A model generated the notes under the pieces. The model was not told the origin of the DNA. It made no database searches and was given only the letters and a program-made list of their open reading frames with translations. Below, piece after piece: positions 1 through 7,810 of a DNA stretch of 40,722 nucleotides. Positions within the stretch are counted from its first letter, which is position 1. The number at the start of each line of letters is the position of its first letter. Made by a program: the position numbers and the translations under genes. This stretch comes from Candidatus Altimarinota bacterium (GTDB taxonomy: Bacteria > Patescibacteriota > Gracilibacteria > UBA4473): positions 1 to 40,722 of the forward strand of contig JALVIB010000013.1 of NCBI GenBank assembly GCA_027028725.1. Reading direction: 5' to 3'.

Positions 1-2
1 GG

Positions 3-161
3 TTAATTCCTTTTGGGAAAGAAAAATTCCCGCGAATTTATCGCAAAACTTCCAAAAGAGAGTTAGAAAAATTATTAAAGAAAAATGGCTTTAAAGTTCG
101 CTATTGTGAGCTATTTCGCGGGAAAAATTTTGTGGTGATTGGAGAGAAACAAACCCCTTAA
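3..161 (+). CDS. Partial CDS, C-terminal end of a probable class I methyltransferase
   Basis: An open frame enters from the left edge and stops with TAA at 159-161, giving 52 residues. The pattern KRELEKLLKKNGFKV, then a short strand, then FRGKNFVVIGEK resembles the last helix and strands of many SAM-dependent methyltransferases, where a 'GF' turn is followed by a hydrophobic strand ending in a lysine. The catalytic part lies outside the window, so the family call is an inference from the tail only. Two family A repeat copies fall inside the frame (28-34 and near 118-124) and are translated as KFPRIY and LFRGKN, as is common in this window. Confidence 0.5.
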   Translation, partial: LIPFGKEKFPRIYRKTSKRELEKLLKKNGFKVRYCELFRGKNFVVIGEKQTP

Positions 162-177
162 TCCCCTTGTCAGGGGA
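162..177. repeat. Short hairpin TCCCCTTGTCAGGGGA
   Basis: A 6-bp stem (TCCCCT/AGGGGA) with a 4-nt loop lies directly after the stop codon of the partial CDS. It lacks a T-run, so it is a weak terminator candidate at best. A related C-rich hairpin occurs at about 9434-9452, so it probably belongs to a dispersed repeat type. Confidence 0.45.
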
Positions 178-233
178 AATTCATTTGGAAAATTTCGCGG
201 GATTTTTTATTTTTCAATTTTCCAGATTTAATC

Positions 234-239
234 TAAAAT
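234..239 (+). promoter_or_regulatory. -10 box TAAAAT of the MurE-like gene
   Basis: TAAAAT is separated from the ATG at 247 by exactly 7 nt, which would put the transcription start on or next to the A of the start codon. There is no Shine-Dalgarno sequence. The same 11-nt arrangement (TCTAAAATA...CGATG) recurs before mutL. A family A copy lies at 196-201, further upstream than at most other promoters here. Confidence 0.55.
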
Positions 240-246
240 ACCGGCG

Positions 247-1560
247 ATGTTAGATTATATCCGAAAACTAATTCCAGAAAGATCCCCTATTCGCTTGTGG
301 TACCACAAGATTTCCGCGATTTTTTCCGCGATTTTTTGGATGTTCCCTGCTGAAAAATTAAAAGTTATTGCGGTCACTGGAACTTCTGGAAAATCGACAA
401 CGGTGGAAATTATTCACCATATTTTACAAAATACTGGTCATAAATGTGGAGCACTTTCAACAATTCAGTTTCATATTGGTGATAAAGTTATCCCAAACAA
501 ATCTCTGCGAACAACTTTGCGTCCGTGGGATATTCATAAAATGTTGCGCAAAATGGTTTCCGCGAAATGCGAGTATGTGGTGATTGAAGTTTCGTCACAC
601 GCTATAGATCAGCATCGTTTATGGGGAGTAAATATTGATACAGCGGTTTTGACAAATGTTTATGACAACGAGCATTTGGATTATCACGGAACTTTTGTTG
701 ATTATCTGAAAACCAAAGAAAAATTGTTTAAGCAATTAAATTACAACAAACGCAAACCGAATGTCCGCAAACAAATGGTTTTGAATCGTGATTCTGAACA
801 TTTTGAAAATTTCGCGGATTTTAATGCTGATAAAACTTGGACTTTTGCTAAAAGAAATCAAGCTGATATTCGTGCCGAAGACCCGCAATTTACCGCGAAA
901 AATACAGCTTTTGATATTCGTGTGCCAAATAACAGCGCACATATCGATGTCCCAATGGTGGGAAATCATAATTTGGAAAATGTTTTGGCAGCTCTCGCGA
1001 CCGGGATGAGCGCCGAAATTTCGATGGCGGATATGGCCAAAGCGCTGGAAAAACTTCCCGGAATTCCAGGACGGCTAGAATCAATTAATTTAGGACAACC
1101 TTTTTCCGTAATTGTTGATTTTTCTTACAAACCAAGTGCTCTAAAAGCGATTTTTAATTCATTGGAAGATTTAACTGAGGGCAGAGTTATTGTTATTTGG
1201 GGCGGAGCTGGTGGTCGCCATATCGAAAATTGGCAAGATTCCGCGAAAATAATTGATGAATATGCGGACGAATTTATTTTAACCACAGATGATCCAGGGA
1301 TGACCGATCCCAAAGAAATCGCGAAAATAATTCGCGAGACAATTGAACGCGAGGAAGCCGACGATTTTTTTGAAATTGAAGATCGCTATGAAGCAATTCG
1401 TTACGCTATTTACACTGCTCAACCTGGCGATACTGTGTTAATCGCGGGACGCGGACATGAGGAAATTCAGACTATTGGCAAAAAGAAAATAAAATTTGAT
1501 GACCGCGAAATAGCCCGCGAAATTTTGCAGTTTGCAGCAGATCATCAGTTGGAAGACTAG
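247..1560 (+). CDS. MurE-like UDP-N-acetylmuramyl-peptide ligase lacking the N-terminal domain
   Basis: This 437-residue Mur ligase joins the third amino acid of the peptidoglycan stem peptide to UDP-MurNAc-dipeptide in the cytoplasm, using ATP. The ATP loop GTSGKST is near residues 45-51, the central-domain stretch VIEVSSHAID near 115-124, a conserved TNVYDNEHLDYHG segment near 138-150, and a C-terminal domain containing GGAGGRH and IAGRGHE. Typical MurE has an extra N-terminal UMP-binding domain of about 80-90 residues. Here it is replaced by a short basic/hydrophobic N-terminus, as in other CPR homologues I recall. The usual specificity motif DNPR reads DDPG near residue 346, so the amino acid added cannot be assumed to be meso-diaminopimelate. 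The ATG is supported by a -10 box 7 nt upstream. Confidence 0.88.
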   Translation: MLDYIRKLIPERSPIRLWYHKISAIFSAIFWMFPAEKLKVIAVTGTSGKSTTVEIIHHILQNTGHKCGALSTIQFHIGDKVIPNKSLRTTLRPWDIHKMLRKMVSAKCEYVVIEVSSHAIDQHRLWGVNIDTAVLTNVYDNEHLDYHGTFVDYLKTKEKLFKQLNYNKRKPNVRKQMVLNRDSEHFENFADFNADKTWTFAKRNQADIRAEDPQFTAKNTAFDIRVPNNSAHIDVPMVGNHNLENVLAALATGMSAEISMADMAKALEKLPGIPGRLESINLGQPFSVIVDFSYKPSALKAIFNSLEDLTEGRVIVIWGGAGGRHIENWQDSAKIIDEYADEFILTTDDPGMTDPKEIAKIIRETIEREEADDFFEIEDRYEAIRYAIYTAQPGDTVLIAGRGHEEIQTIGKKKIKFDDREIAREILQFAADHQLED

Positions 1561-1576
1561 AGATTAATTAATAGTT

Positions 1577-1692
1577 GTCATTGCGAGGAATGAGGAACGA
1601 ATGACGAAGCAATCTGCTTCTTTGTTTTGCGAAAAAAATTAGCTAAAAATTTGAAGTAGATTGCCACGGTCGTTTCACTCCCTCGCAATGAC
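1577..1692. repeat. 116-bp element with GTCATTGCGAGG inverted ends (copy 1)
   Basis: The element starts GTCATTGCGAGG and ends with the exact reverse complement. Inside each end lies AAGCAATCT or its near complement AGATTGCC. Copy 2 is at 4171-4298 with the same ends but a different middle. Similar 'ATTGCGAG...AAGCAATC' elements are known from many unrelated bacteria. It fills most of the gap between the MurE-like gene and argH, encodes nothing, and could act as a strong RNA hairpin. Confidence 0.75.
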
Positions 1693-1795
1693 GATATAAA
1701 TAAATTTTTCGCGGGATTTTTATTTGCAATTTTTCGCTCGGAGTAGAAAATTATTGAGATGCGAATTTTCGCGGAATTCTCTAACCCCCACTAAA

Positions 1796-3130
1796 ATGTC
1801 GGACAAAAAAGACACTATCAAAAAGAAAATTTGGTTCAAAGATGGTGCTGTTGAACTAAACCGAATTATTGAAGAATACAACGCCGGTGAGGACATTCTT
1901 TATGATCAAATGATGATTGGAGATGATGTCTGGTGTAGTCGTTGTTATGCGCAACTTTTGGAAAAACATGACTTAATAACACCAGAAGAATTGGCTCAAC
2001 TAGAGCAAGGTTTAGACGAGATTCTGGAACTTTGGGAAAAAGGAGAATTTCAATTACGAGTAGAAGACGAAGATTGTCATACAAAAATTGAGGAATACTT
2101 AATTGAAAGATTTGGGGACACTGGAAAGAAAATTCACACTGGACGATCACGAAATGACCAAGTACTAGTGATGATGCGGTATTTTTTGAAAAATAAGGCG
2201 ACAAAAATCCGCGAAAATATTCTAGATTTAGCGGAATATTTTTTGAAATTCGCGAAAGAATACGAGTTTGTGCCAATGCCGGGATATACTCACATGCAAA
2301 AAGCAATGCCGACAAGTGTCGGGACTTGGGCAAGTTCGTTTGTGGAGTCTTTGCTTGATGATGCACGACTTTTGACCGTGATTACGGACGAAATAATTGA
2401 CCAAAATCCGCTCGGATCAGGAGCTGGATATGGTTCGCCATTTGATTTTGATCGCGATTGGTTGAGTGAAAAACTTGGTTTCAGCCGAACACAAATTAAT
2501 CCGATTTACTGCCAAAATTCTCGCGGGAAATTTGAAGGACTAGTCTTGGAAGCGTGTTGTAACATTATGCTGACTTTAAACAAATTTGCTTCGGATATGC
2601 TTTTCTTTACGACACAAGAATTTCAGTTTTTCAAAATGGATGATTCGATTGCGACTGGTTCTTCCATTATGCCACAAAAGAAAAACCTTGATGTTGCGGA
2701 GTTAATTCGCGGGCGAACAGCAACAGTTTTTGCTTGTCGTCAGGAAATTGCGACTAATACGCTAAACAAAATTTTGGGATATCATCGTGACGGACAAGAG
2801 ATGAAACGACCGCTTTTCCTTGGTTTGCGATATACCGATATGTCGATTGATGCGGCCAAAGCAATTATCGCAAACATTGAACCGAACGAAGAAGTTATGA
2901 TTGAATCGATGATAGCTTCGCCGGGATTATTCGCCGCACACAAAGCGTTTGAATTGGTTAAACAAGGTATGACTTTCCGTGATGCTTATCGTCAAATTGG
3001 ATCAAATATTCAAGGTATTGAAATTTCTCCCGAAGAAATTCGCGAGATGTTGAAACAATCAACTCACCAAGGTGGGACTGGTAACCTTCAACTTGATAAA
3101 CTAGAAGAACAAATCAAAGCAATGCGGTAA
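1796..3130 (+). CDS. argH: Argininosuccinate lyase
   Basis: This enzyme of the aspartase/fumarase superfamily splits argininosuccinate into arginine and fumarate. With the ATG at 1796 it has 444 residues, close to the family norm. Diagnostic segments are HTGRSRNDQV (about residue 110), GYTHMQKAMPTS (about 155-166, with the catalytic-site His) and the superfamily signature GSSIMPQKKN (about residue 285). An upstream in-frame start exists at 1724, but its 24 extra codons are translated repeat-like sequence without homology, and the 1796 ATG directly follows the recurrent CCCCC leader motif. No argininosuccinate synthase is in the window, so whether it makes arginine here or serves another lyase role is unknown. 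It pairs with the next gene, 38 bp downstream. Confidence 0.93.
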   Translation: MSDKKDTIKKKIWFKDGAVELNRIIEEYNAGEDILYDQMMIGDDVWCSRCYAQLLEKHDLITPEELAQLEQGLDEILELWEKGEFQLRVEDEDCHTKIEEYLIERFGDTGKKIHTGRSRNDQVLVMMRYFLKNKATKIRENILDLAEYFLKFAKEYEFVPMPGYTHMQKAMPTSVGTWASSFVESLLDDARLLTVITDEIIDQNPLGSGAGYGSPFDFDRDWLSEKLGFSRTQINPIYCQNSRGKFEGLVLEACCNIMLTLNKFASDMLFFTTQEFQFFKMDDSIATGSSIMPQKKNLDVAELIRGRTATVFACRQEIATNTLNKILGYHRDGQEMKRPLFLGLRYTDMSIDAAKAIIANIEPNEEVMIESMIASPGLFAAHKAFELVKQGMTFRDAYRQIGSNIQGIEISPEEIREMLKQSTHQGGTGNLQLDKLEEQIKAMR

Positions 3131-3152
3131 AATAAAATCCCGCGAAATATTT

Positions 3153-3158
3153 TATAAC
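3153..3158 (+). promoter_or_regulatory. -10-like TATAAC before the amidohydrolase gene
   Basis: TATAAC lies 10 nt upstream of the ATG at 3169 and 8 bp downstream of a family A core at 3139-3144, in a gap of only 38 bp. The C-run ACCCCCTTAAAA occupies the space just before the start, and no Shine-Dalgarno is present. The gene may therefore have its own promoter rather than depend on argH read-through. Confidence 0.4.
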
Positions 3159-3168
3159 CCCCTTAAAA

Positions 3169-4143
3169 ATGGCTGAACCATGGAACATGCTCGAACTTCT
3201 CCGCGAAAAAATCAAAGCAAAAGGTGGACCTGTTTGTTGTCATGCGCATTTTGATAAAGCGTATGTGGTTACGCCAGAAACTTTGCAAATGTGTAACGAT
3301 CACATGGAAGTAAAATGGGATTTATGGAAAGAGGTTAAAGAAAACTACACTCACAAAGATTTAGTAGAAAGAATTTCGCGGAGTGCGCAAAATTTTGTAA
3401 ACCAAGGTTGCGATATCGTGCGGACAAATATTGATGTTGATGCAACTGTTGGAATGAAATGTATTGAAGCCGCGCTAGAAGTTAAGGAAAAATTCGCGGG
3501 AAAAATTGATATTCAAATTGTTTCACAAGTTTTGGAAGGCGCTCTAACACCGGAAGCGCAAAAGATGATTGAAAAAGCCGCGAAATATGTTGATGTCTTG
3601 GGCGGACTCCCCTCTCGTGATCGACCACATGAAAACGAGCATTTAGATTTCTTGTTCGATCTCGCGAAAAGAATGAATAAAACGGTTGATGTTCACATTG
3701 ACCAAAATAATGATCCCGACGAACGCGATACGGAATTGTTGGTTAAAGCAGTTATCAGAAATGGCATGCAGGGACGAGTGAACGCGATCCATTCTTGTTC
3801 GCTAGCTGCTCAACCTGATGAGTATATTCGCGATGTTGCACAAATGCTTAAAGAAGCAGATATGAGCGTGGTTGTTTGTCCGCGAGCGATGATTGATAAT
3901 CAGCAACCGCGACATAAAACAGGACCAATTCATAACTCAATTGCACCAGTTCCACACTTGATTGAAGCCGGCGTAAATGTTGCACTAGGAGTGGACAATG
4001 TTTATGACTTTTTCTGTCCGTTTATTGATGGAAACTTGTTTACAGAATTAGTTTTCTTGTTGGAAACTACGCGATTTTACGATGTTGATAAACTTGTAGA
4101 TATCGCGACAACTAACGGACGAAAGGTTTTGGAGAATGTTTAA
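3169..4143 (+). CDS. Cytosine-deaminase-like amidohydrolase
   Basis: A 324-residue metal-dependent hydrolase of the amidohydrolase superfamily, most like the CodA branch. The metal motif HAHFDKA is near residue 25, a second His is in VDVHIDQNND near 180, a third in AIHSCSL near 203, and the conserved Asp is in GVDNVYDFFCPF near 270. Typical cytosine deaminases are about 100 residues longer. In CodA the second motif is HCDE, whose Glu is catalytic; here it is HIDQ, so deamination of cytosine is doubtful and the substrate is unknown. Position 38 bp after argH on the same strand suggests a shared task in nitrogen compound salvage, which is inference only. Confidence 0.72.
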   Translation: MAEPWNMLELLREKIKAKGGPVCCHAHFDKAYVVTPETLQMCNDHMEVKWDLWKEVKENYTHKDLVERISRSAQNFVNQGCDIVRTNIDVDATVGMKCIEAALEVKEKFAGKIDIQIVSQVLEGALTPEAQKMIEKAAKYVDVLGGLPSRDRPHENEHLDFLFDLAKRMNKTVDVHIDQNNDPDERDTELLVKAVIRNGMQGRVNAIHSCSLAAQPDEYIRDVAQMLKEADMSVVVCPRAMIDNQQPRHKTGPIHNSIAPVPHLIEAGVNVALGVDNVYDFFCPFIDGNLFTELVFLLETTRFYDVDKLVDIATTNGRKVLENV

Positions 4144-4170
4144 AATCCCGCGAAATTTTCCACTTATTCC

Positions 4171-4298
4171 GTCATTGCGATCCCGCTCTGCGGGGGAAGC
4201 AATCTACTCCCTCGAACCAGTCATCTACTATAAATCTAGCTAAATTAATAAACAAAGAAGGAGATTGCCACGCTCCACTATGTTCCGCTCGCAATGAC
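4171..4298. repeat. 128-bp element with GTCATTGCGA inverted ends (copy 2)
   Basis: It begins GTCATTGCGA and ends TCGCAATGAC, matching the element at 1577-1692, and carries the internal AAGCAATCT / AGATTGCC pair. Near its left end, CCCGCTCTGCGGGG resembles the hairpin head of the family B repeat, which hints that different repeat families share hairpin modules. It lies between the amidohydrolase gene and a bidirectional terminator. Confidence 0.75.
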
Positions 4299-4302
4299 AA
4301 AT

Positions 4303-4337
4303 AAAAAAAGTCCAAACCTGCGGTTTGGACTTTTTTT
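4303..4337. terminator. Bidirectional intrinsic terminator
   Basis: The perfect 10-bp stem AGTCCAAACC/GGTTTGGACT has a TGC loop, an A-run on its left and a T-run on its right, so it can terminate transcription from both sides. It serves the + strand amidohydrolase and the - strand lipoprotein, which converge here. This is the best terminator in the window. Confidence 0.9.
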
Positions 4338-4355
4338 AAAAATTTCGCGGGATTT

Positions 4356-4907
4356 TTAGAATTCGTCAGAGTTAGCGAAAGCTTCCATAGATTTTAATCC
4401 TAATTCAAGAGTGGCAAGTGTTGCTTTTTTATCAACTTCAGTCCAGTCTCCAAATTCTTCATCTGGATTAAACTCTTTATCTTCTTCGTCAGGCAATCCT
4501 AATTCGTCAGACAATTCATCTGCTTTTTTATAACAAATAATTGCTCCTTCTTTTGTCTCTGCTTCTTCTAGACATGATTTATAAAAAGTCATTACTTGAA
4601 TTGATTTAGGCAAATTTTCTTTCATTTTATTTAATTCATCTTTCATCGCTCCCATAGCATTTCCATTCGCCAAAGCTTCTTTCATAGAATCCCCCACCTC
4701 ATCGCTATACTCATCTCCCATGGCTTCTTTCATTCCTTCCGCCATTTTGTCTGCCATTTCGTCATTGGTCATAGTTGTTACTTTGTCTAATTTTTCCGCG
4801 ACTTTATCGGCTAATTCATTACCGCGTTTTTCGGTTTCTGTTTGTCCACAAGCGGTCAAAGAAACAGCCAACGCCAACACAAAGGTGATTGTTAATAGTT
4901 TTTTCAT
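4356..4907 (-). CDS. Small lipoprotein of unknown function
   Basis: A 183-residue protein starting MKKLLTITFVLALAVSLTAC. The N-terminus is a classic lipoprotein signal with lipobox LTAC, so Cys20 would be lipidated and the protein anchored to the outer face of the membrane. The mature part is acidic and helical, rich in repeated (A/M)D(K/E) stretches such as ADKVAEKLDKV and EMADKMAEGMKEAMGD. Two later cysteines (near 126 and 138) could form a disulfide. I do not recognise a family. The frame extends upstream to 4970, but only the Met at 4907 leaves a proper signal peptide. It converges on the terminator at 4303-4337. Confidence 0.82.
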   Translation of the reverse strand: MKKLLTITFVLALAVSLTACGQTETEKRGNELADKVAEKLDKVTTMTNDEMADKMAEGMKEAMGDEYSDEVGDSMKEALANGNAMGAMKDELNKMKENLPKSIQVMTFYKSCLEEAETKEGAIICYKKADELSDELGLPDEEDKEFNPDEEFGDWTEVDKKATLATLELGLKSMEAFANSDEF

Positions 4908-4980
4908 TTTATTAAAAGTTAGAAAATATAAAGTTTGGGCAATTCTAAAACTGCTTATCAGATAAGTCAAAAATTAAAAA

Positions 4981-5010
4981 TCCCGCGCTGTGCCCCGCAA
5001 GGCGGTGGAA
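4981..5010. repeat. Family B hairpin repeat, copy 1, abutting the trmD stop
   Basis: Family A core TCCCGCG followed by CTGTGCCCCGCAAGGCGGTG and the AAATTT end. The hairpin is CCGC-AAG-GCGG. This is the only copy of ten outside a coding region, and it lies 4 bp beyond the trmD stop codon, next to an unusually short TrmD C-terminus. Confidence 0.85.
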
Positions 5011-5013
5011 ATT

Positions 5014-5667
5014 TTACTGGCAATTATCCTTTCGCCATTGTTCAATCTTGGCGTGATGTCCCGACAGGAGAACTTCAGGAACTTTTAACCCGCGAAAATT
5101 TTCTGGGCGCGTATAGTGTGGATACTCTATTTTTCCATCTAATTTCGCGGAAAAAGACTCTTCCTGATGACTTTCTTCTTTGCCCAGAACATCAGGCAAA
5201 AGTCGCGCTACCGCATCAATAAAAATTTGCGCGGGTAGTTCTCCGCCAGTCAAAACAAAGTTCCCAATAGAAATTTCCATATCAACTAATTCATCGCGAA
5301 CTCGCTGATCAATTCCTTCATAATGTCCGCAGAGCAAAATAACTCGGTCAAAATCCCGCGAAATTTTTTCCGCCATTTCTTGATTAAATATTTCTTTACT
5401 TGGCGTGAAAAAAATCACTGGTGCCTTGTCTTTTTCCAAATTTTTGACATGCTCAATACTATCAAACAATGGTTGACAAGTCATCAACATTCCCGCTCCG
5501 CCACCATAAGGAACATCGTCCACTTTTTTATGTTTGTTTTTAGAAAATTCGCGAATATCCCACAACCTTACTTCAAATTTTTTCTCCTCAATCGCTCGTC
5601 CAATAATAGAAGTCGATAAAAAACTTTCAAAAGCTTCGGGGAAAAGTGTTAAAACTTCAAATTTCAT
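5014..5667 (-). CDS. trmD: tRNA (guanine-N1)-methyltransferase
   Basis: This enzyme methylates G37 of tRNAs next to the anticodon, using SAM, and so prevents frameshifting. It has 217 residues with the SPOUT trefoil-knot signatures GHYEGIDQRV (about residue 113) and ISIGNFVLTGGELP (about 133-146), plus VDDVPYGGGAGM near 50-61. The C-terminal segment ends at HHAKIEQWRKDNCQ, short of the extra helix (usually about 15-25 residues) found in most TrmD proteins. A family B repeat begins just past the stop, so insertion may have trimmed the end. trmD is normally next to rplS; here the two are on the same strand but about 4 kb apart, with mraY and an opposite-strand gene between. Confidence 0.95.
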   Translation of the reverse strand: MKFEVLTLFPEAFESFLSTSIIGRAIEEKKFEVRLWDIREFSKNKHKKVDDVPYGGGAGMLMTCQPLFDSIEHVKNLEKDKAPVIFFTPSKEIFNQEMAEKISRDFDRVILLCGHYEGIDQRVRDELVDMEISIGNFVLTGGELPAQIFIDAVARLLPDVLGKEESHQEESFSAKLDGKIEYPHYTRPENFRGLKVPEVLLSGHHAKIEQWRKDNCQ

Positions 5668-5674
5668 CAGCTGA

Positions 5675-5680
5675 TTTATA
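5675..5680 (-). promoter_or_regulatory. -10 box TATAAA of trmD, leaderless spacing
   Basis: On the minus strand TATAAA is followed by the 7 nt TCAGCTG and then the ATG. This places the transcription start at or next to the start codon. No family A copy and no clear -35 box are nearby. Confidence 0.55.
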
Positions 5681-5969
5681 GCATTTTTTCGAGTTTTGCA
5701 AAATTTCCTGCCTAACTTGTTGTTTTAGTTTTACCTGCCGGCAGGCAGGCGCGGGAATTTTAGAATAAACTTAAAAGTAAAAAAGTCGAAGAGACAAAAA
5801 ACTCCAAATTTTTCACTTCGGAAAGCGCGGTCACGTGACCGCGCCTACAAAGAAGTAATTACTTTTAGGGCTGGCACAAGACCAGCCCCTACATTTTCTT
5901 CTGACCCCCAAATTTCTATCCTTTTTCAGCGAGAATTCCCGCGAAATTTTGATTTTTTAGAAAAAAAAT

Positions 5970-5975
5970 TATAAA
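5970..5975 (+). promoter_or_regulatory. -10 box TATAAA before the S-layer-like gene
   Basis: TATAAA ends 26 nt before the ATG at 6002, giving a predicted leader of about 19 nt. The leader contains AAACCCCCCTTT directly before the start and no Shine-Dalgarno. A family A core lies 26 bp upstream of the box. Confidence 0.5.
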
Positions 5976-6001
5976 GTTGGAGTGTAAATAAACCCCCCTT
6001 T

Positions 6002-7810
6002 ATGAAAAAAAGAATAATCGCTTTCGTTTTAATTTTAACTTGTGGACTTGCACTTGTCCCACAGGCAAATGCTTTCCGCAGTAGATACGCTGATTTTTGG
6101 GCACAACTTTTTGGACACCATTTCAGCAACAAAAATCCCGCGAAAAAAACAATTTCGCCTTATGCTCGACGGACTACTCGCCGAACTATTAAAAGAAAGC
6201 CATTTTCGCGACTATCAAAGAGACGTTTATTATTTTCCCCCTTCGCCAAGGCTACGGCGGACAGGTCACGGGATTTTCGAAACCGTTATAATCTAAATCG
6301 GCAAAATAACACAACTGGATTGATCGCGACAATTTCGCCAACTACTCCACATCAAAGTATTTACAAAGTTACCGACGATCCGGTTAGTGTTTTTAAAATT
6401 GGTGTTCGCAATAATTCCCGCACCAGTTCGACTAAATTTCCCGCGAATTTTTTGTTGGACAAAGCGGAATTTCAACTTTTTTCTAGAAACGGAATTTTTA
6501 CCGATCCCAGCGATTTTGATTTAGTGGTGAATGGCGAATCTTTTCAGTTTGATAAAAATGGAAAAGCGACAATTAGATTCAACAATGCCAGACTGGCGGA
6601 AGGCGAAAGTTTAGAACTAGATGTTGCGATAAAAGCTGATGATCCGGACAATATGTTACATCAAAACGGAAGTGCAAAATTGCGCTTACTAAATATTACG
6701 GCAAAAAAAGAATTTTCGCGGGATTTTGTGCCAGTTCTTATTCGCGGAAGCCGTATTTCGAAACTTATTTCCTATTTGCCAACACCAGTTGTCAGTAGTA
6801 GCGGAAATTCGACAATTGTTTCAACTGCCGGTTCGTCAATTTACGGCGACTTAATTTTAGCTGGTGAAGAAAAATTTGTTTTAGCGGTTCATATGAATGC
6901 GAGTTACGACGATTTGGCGATTCGAAAAATGACGGTTCACAATGTTTATGGCAACCTGATTGATTCGCAAGTTCAGGAAATTCAAGCCGTAAATCTTTTG
7001 ACCGGAGAACTTTTGGATACTGCGATGTTTACTAACGGTGAAGCACGATTTCAGTTTTCGCCACGCGTAATTATCCCACGAAATGGTTCGGGAAAAATTG
7101 GGTTCAAGGTAAAAACCCGCGAAAATCCGCGAAATCATGGTGATCGGCGTTTGAAACTAACTTTGTCAGCCAACGATGTTTTGGTAGAAAGTTTATCTAA
7201 TGGTCGCGAATTACCGAATTCTCACAAAAATTTCAATATTGATTCTTACGATTTTGTGGTTGTGCGAAGTTCACTAGAAGTTTCTCCGCAAAATCAACCT
7301 AACAATTTTTCAATTGGAACAGGAAGCCCAGAAGGAGTTTATAATTTCGCAATAAATTCGCGGGATTCTGCAGAGCTAGCACGAATTAGTTTTGATGTTT
7401 ATCCAAACGGCTTACAATTTGCTGGAGGAAGCATTTCCCCAGACGATTTTGAGTTAGTCGAAGTTTATGGAAATCACGAAGAAAATCTAAACACAAATAT
7501 TTCAGTTAGCGGAAATAAAGTCACTTTTGATTTCGTAAATCCTCTTTCTTTCTTTCAAAATTCCGCGAAAAATTTCCGTTTAAAAGTTGCCTTGGATGAA
7601 TTAGGTGCGAGCAATGATAATGATGGAGTTTCTGTGCGAATTTCTAGCGATGGAAGTTATATTAACAATACTTTAAATTCAGTGCGTACCAGTGGAGCCA
7701 ACTTCATTTGGTCAGACGAATCCGCCAGTCCACACTCAACAAATAGTGATGACTGGTTTAGCGGATACCGAATGAATTTTCCATCTAATTCAGTTTATAT
7801 TAAGCGATAA
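6002..7810 (+). CDS. Secreted S-layer-like surface protein
   Basis: A 602-residue protein with a clear signal peptide (basic MKKR, hydrophobic core, likely cleavage after QANA near residue 24). The mature part is rich in beta-strand patterns and Asn/Ser. Segments such as LILAGEEKFVLAVHMNASYDDLAIRKM (near 285-310) followed by a 'GSGKIGFKVK' strand resemble the all-beta S-layer-like domain found in CPR secreted proteins, where a strand carrying a functional annotation 'fkltA..ddi.i.k' precedes a Ca-binding-type sandwich. No catalytic motif or C-terminal anchor is visible. Near residues 79-92 the text PFAKATADRSRDF is a translated dispersed repeat inserted in the basic linker after the signal region. 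Function is probably structural, at the cell surface. Confidence 0.72.
   Translation: MKKRIIAFVLILTCGLALVPQANAFRSRYADFWAQLFGHHFSNKNPAKKTISPYARRTTRRTIKRKPFSRLSKRRLLFSPFAKATADRSRDFRNRYNLNRQNNTTGLIATISPTTPHQSIYKVTDDPVSVFKIGVRNNSRTSSTKFPANFLLDKAEFQLFSRNGIFTDPSDFDLVVNGESFQFDKNGKATIRFNNARLAEGESLELDVAIKADDPDNMLHQNGSAKLRLLNITAKKEFSRDFVPVLIRGSRISKLISYLPTPVVSSSGNSTIVSTAGSSIYGDLILAGEEKFVLAVHMNASYDDLAIRKMTVHNVYGNLIDSQVQEIQAVNLLTGELLDTAMFTNGEARFQFSPRVIIPRNGSGKIGFKVKTRENPRNHGDRRLKLTLSANDVLVESLSNGRELPNSHKNFNIDSYDFVVVRSSLEVSPQNQPNNFSIGTGSPEGVYNFAINSRDSAELARISFDVYPNGLQFAGGSISPDDFELVEVYGNHEENLNTNISVSGNKVTFDFVNPLSFFQNSAKNFRLKVALDELGASNDNDGVSVRISSDGSYINNTLNSVRTSGANFIWSDESASPHSTNSDDWFSGYRMNFPSNSVYIKR
6236..6276. 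repeat. CTTCGCCAAGGC...GGCGGACAGG repeat inside the S-layer-like gene
   Basis: This GC-rich insert (CTTCGCCAAGGCTACGGCGG followed by ACAGG, then a family A-like ACGGGATTTT end) is translated as FAKATADRSRDF. The same peptide text is familiar from spurious and real frames in CPR genomes, where the DNA is a dispersed repeat. It is in frame and lies in the poorly ordered Arg/Lys-rich segment after the signal peptide. Confidence 0.6.

Larger units (their letters stand above)
5668..6001. repeat. Intergenic repeat cluster (334 bp) with palindromes
   Basis: No gene is seen. In order it holds the CCTGCCGGCAGGCAGG palindrome (5734-5749) fused to a family A end, an AAAAAGTCGAAGAGACAAAA segment seen in variant form near 10185-10210, the perfect 20-bp palindrome GCGCGGTCACGTGACCGCGC (5825-5844), the hairpin GGGCTGG...CCAGCCC (5868-5888), a TTCTGACC...AAATTTC segment also found near 7980 and 37688, a family A copy (core 5938-5943) and the promoter of the next gene. 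Confidence 0.8.

Noticed and set aside
1724..1795. Longer N-terminus for ArgH from the ATG at 1724
   Set aside because: The extra 24 codons are not like any ArgH N-terminus and overlap a degenerate family A copy and the leader. The ATG at 1796 gives a normal length.
4935..5222. ORF on the + strand across the trmD end
   Set aside because: It is the antisense of trmD plus a family B repeat and has no start signal. The minus-strand TrmD frame is strongly conserved.
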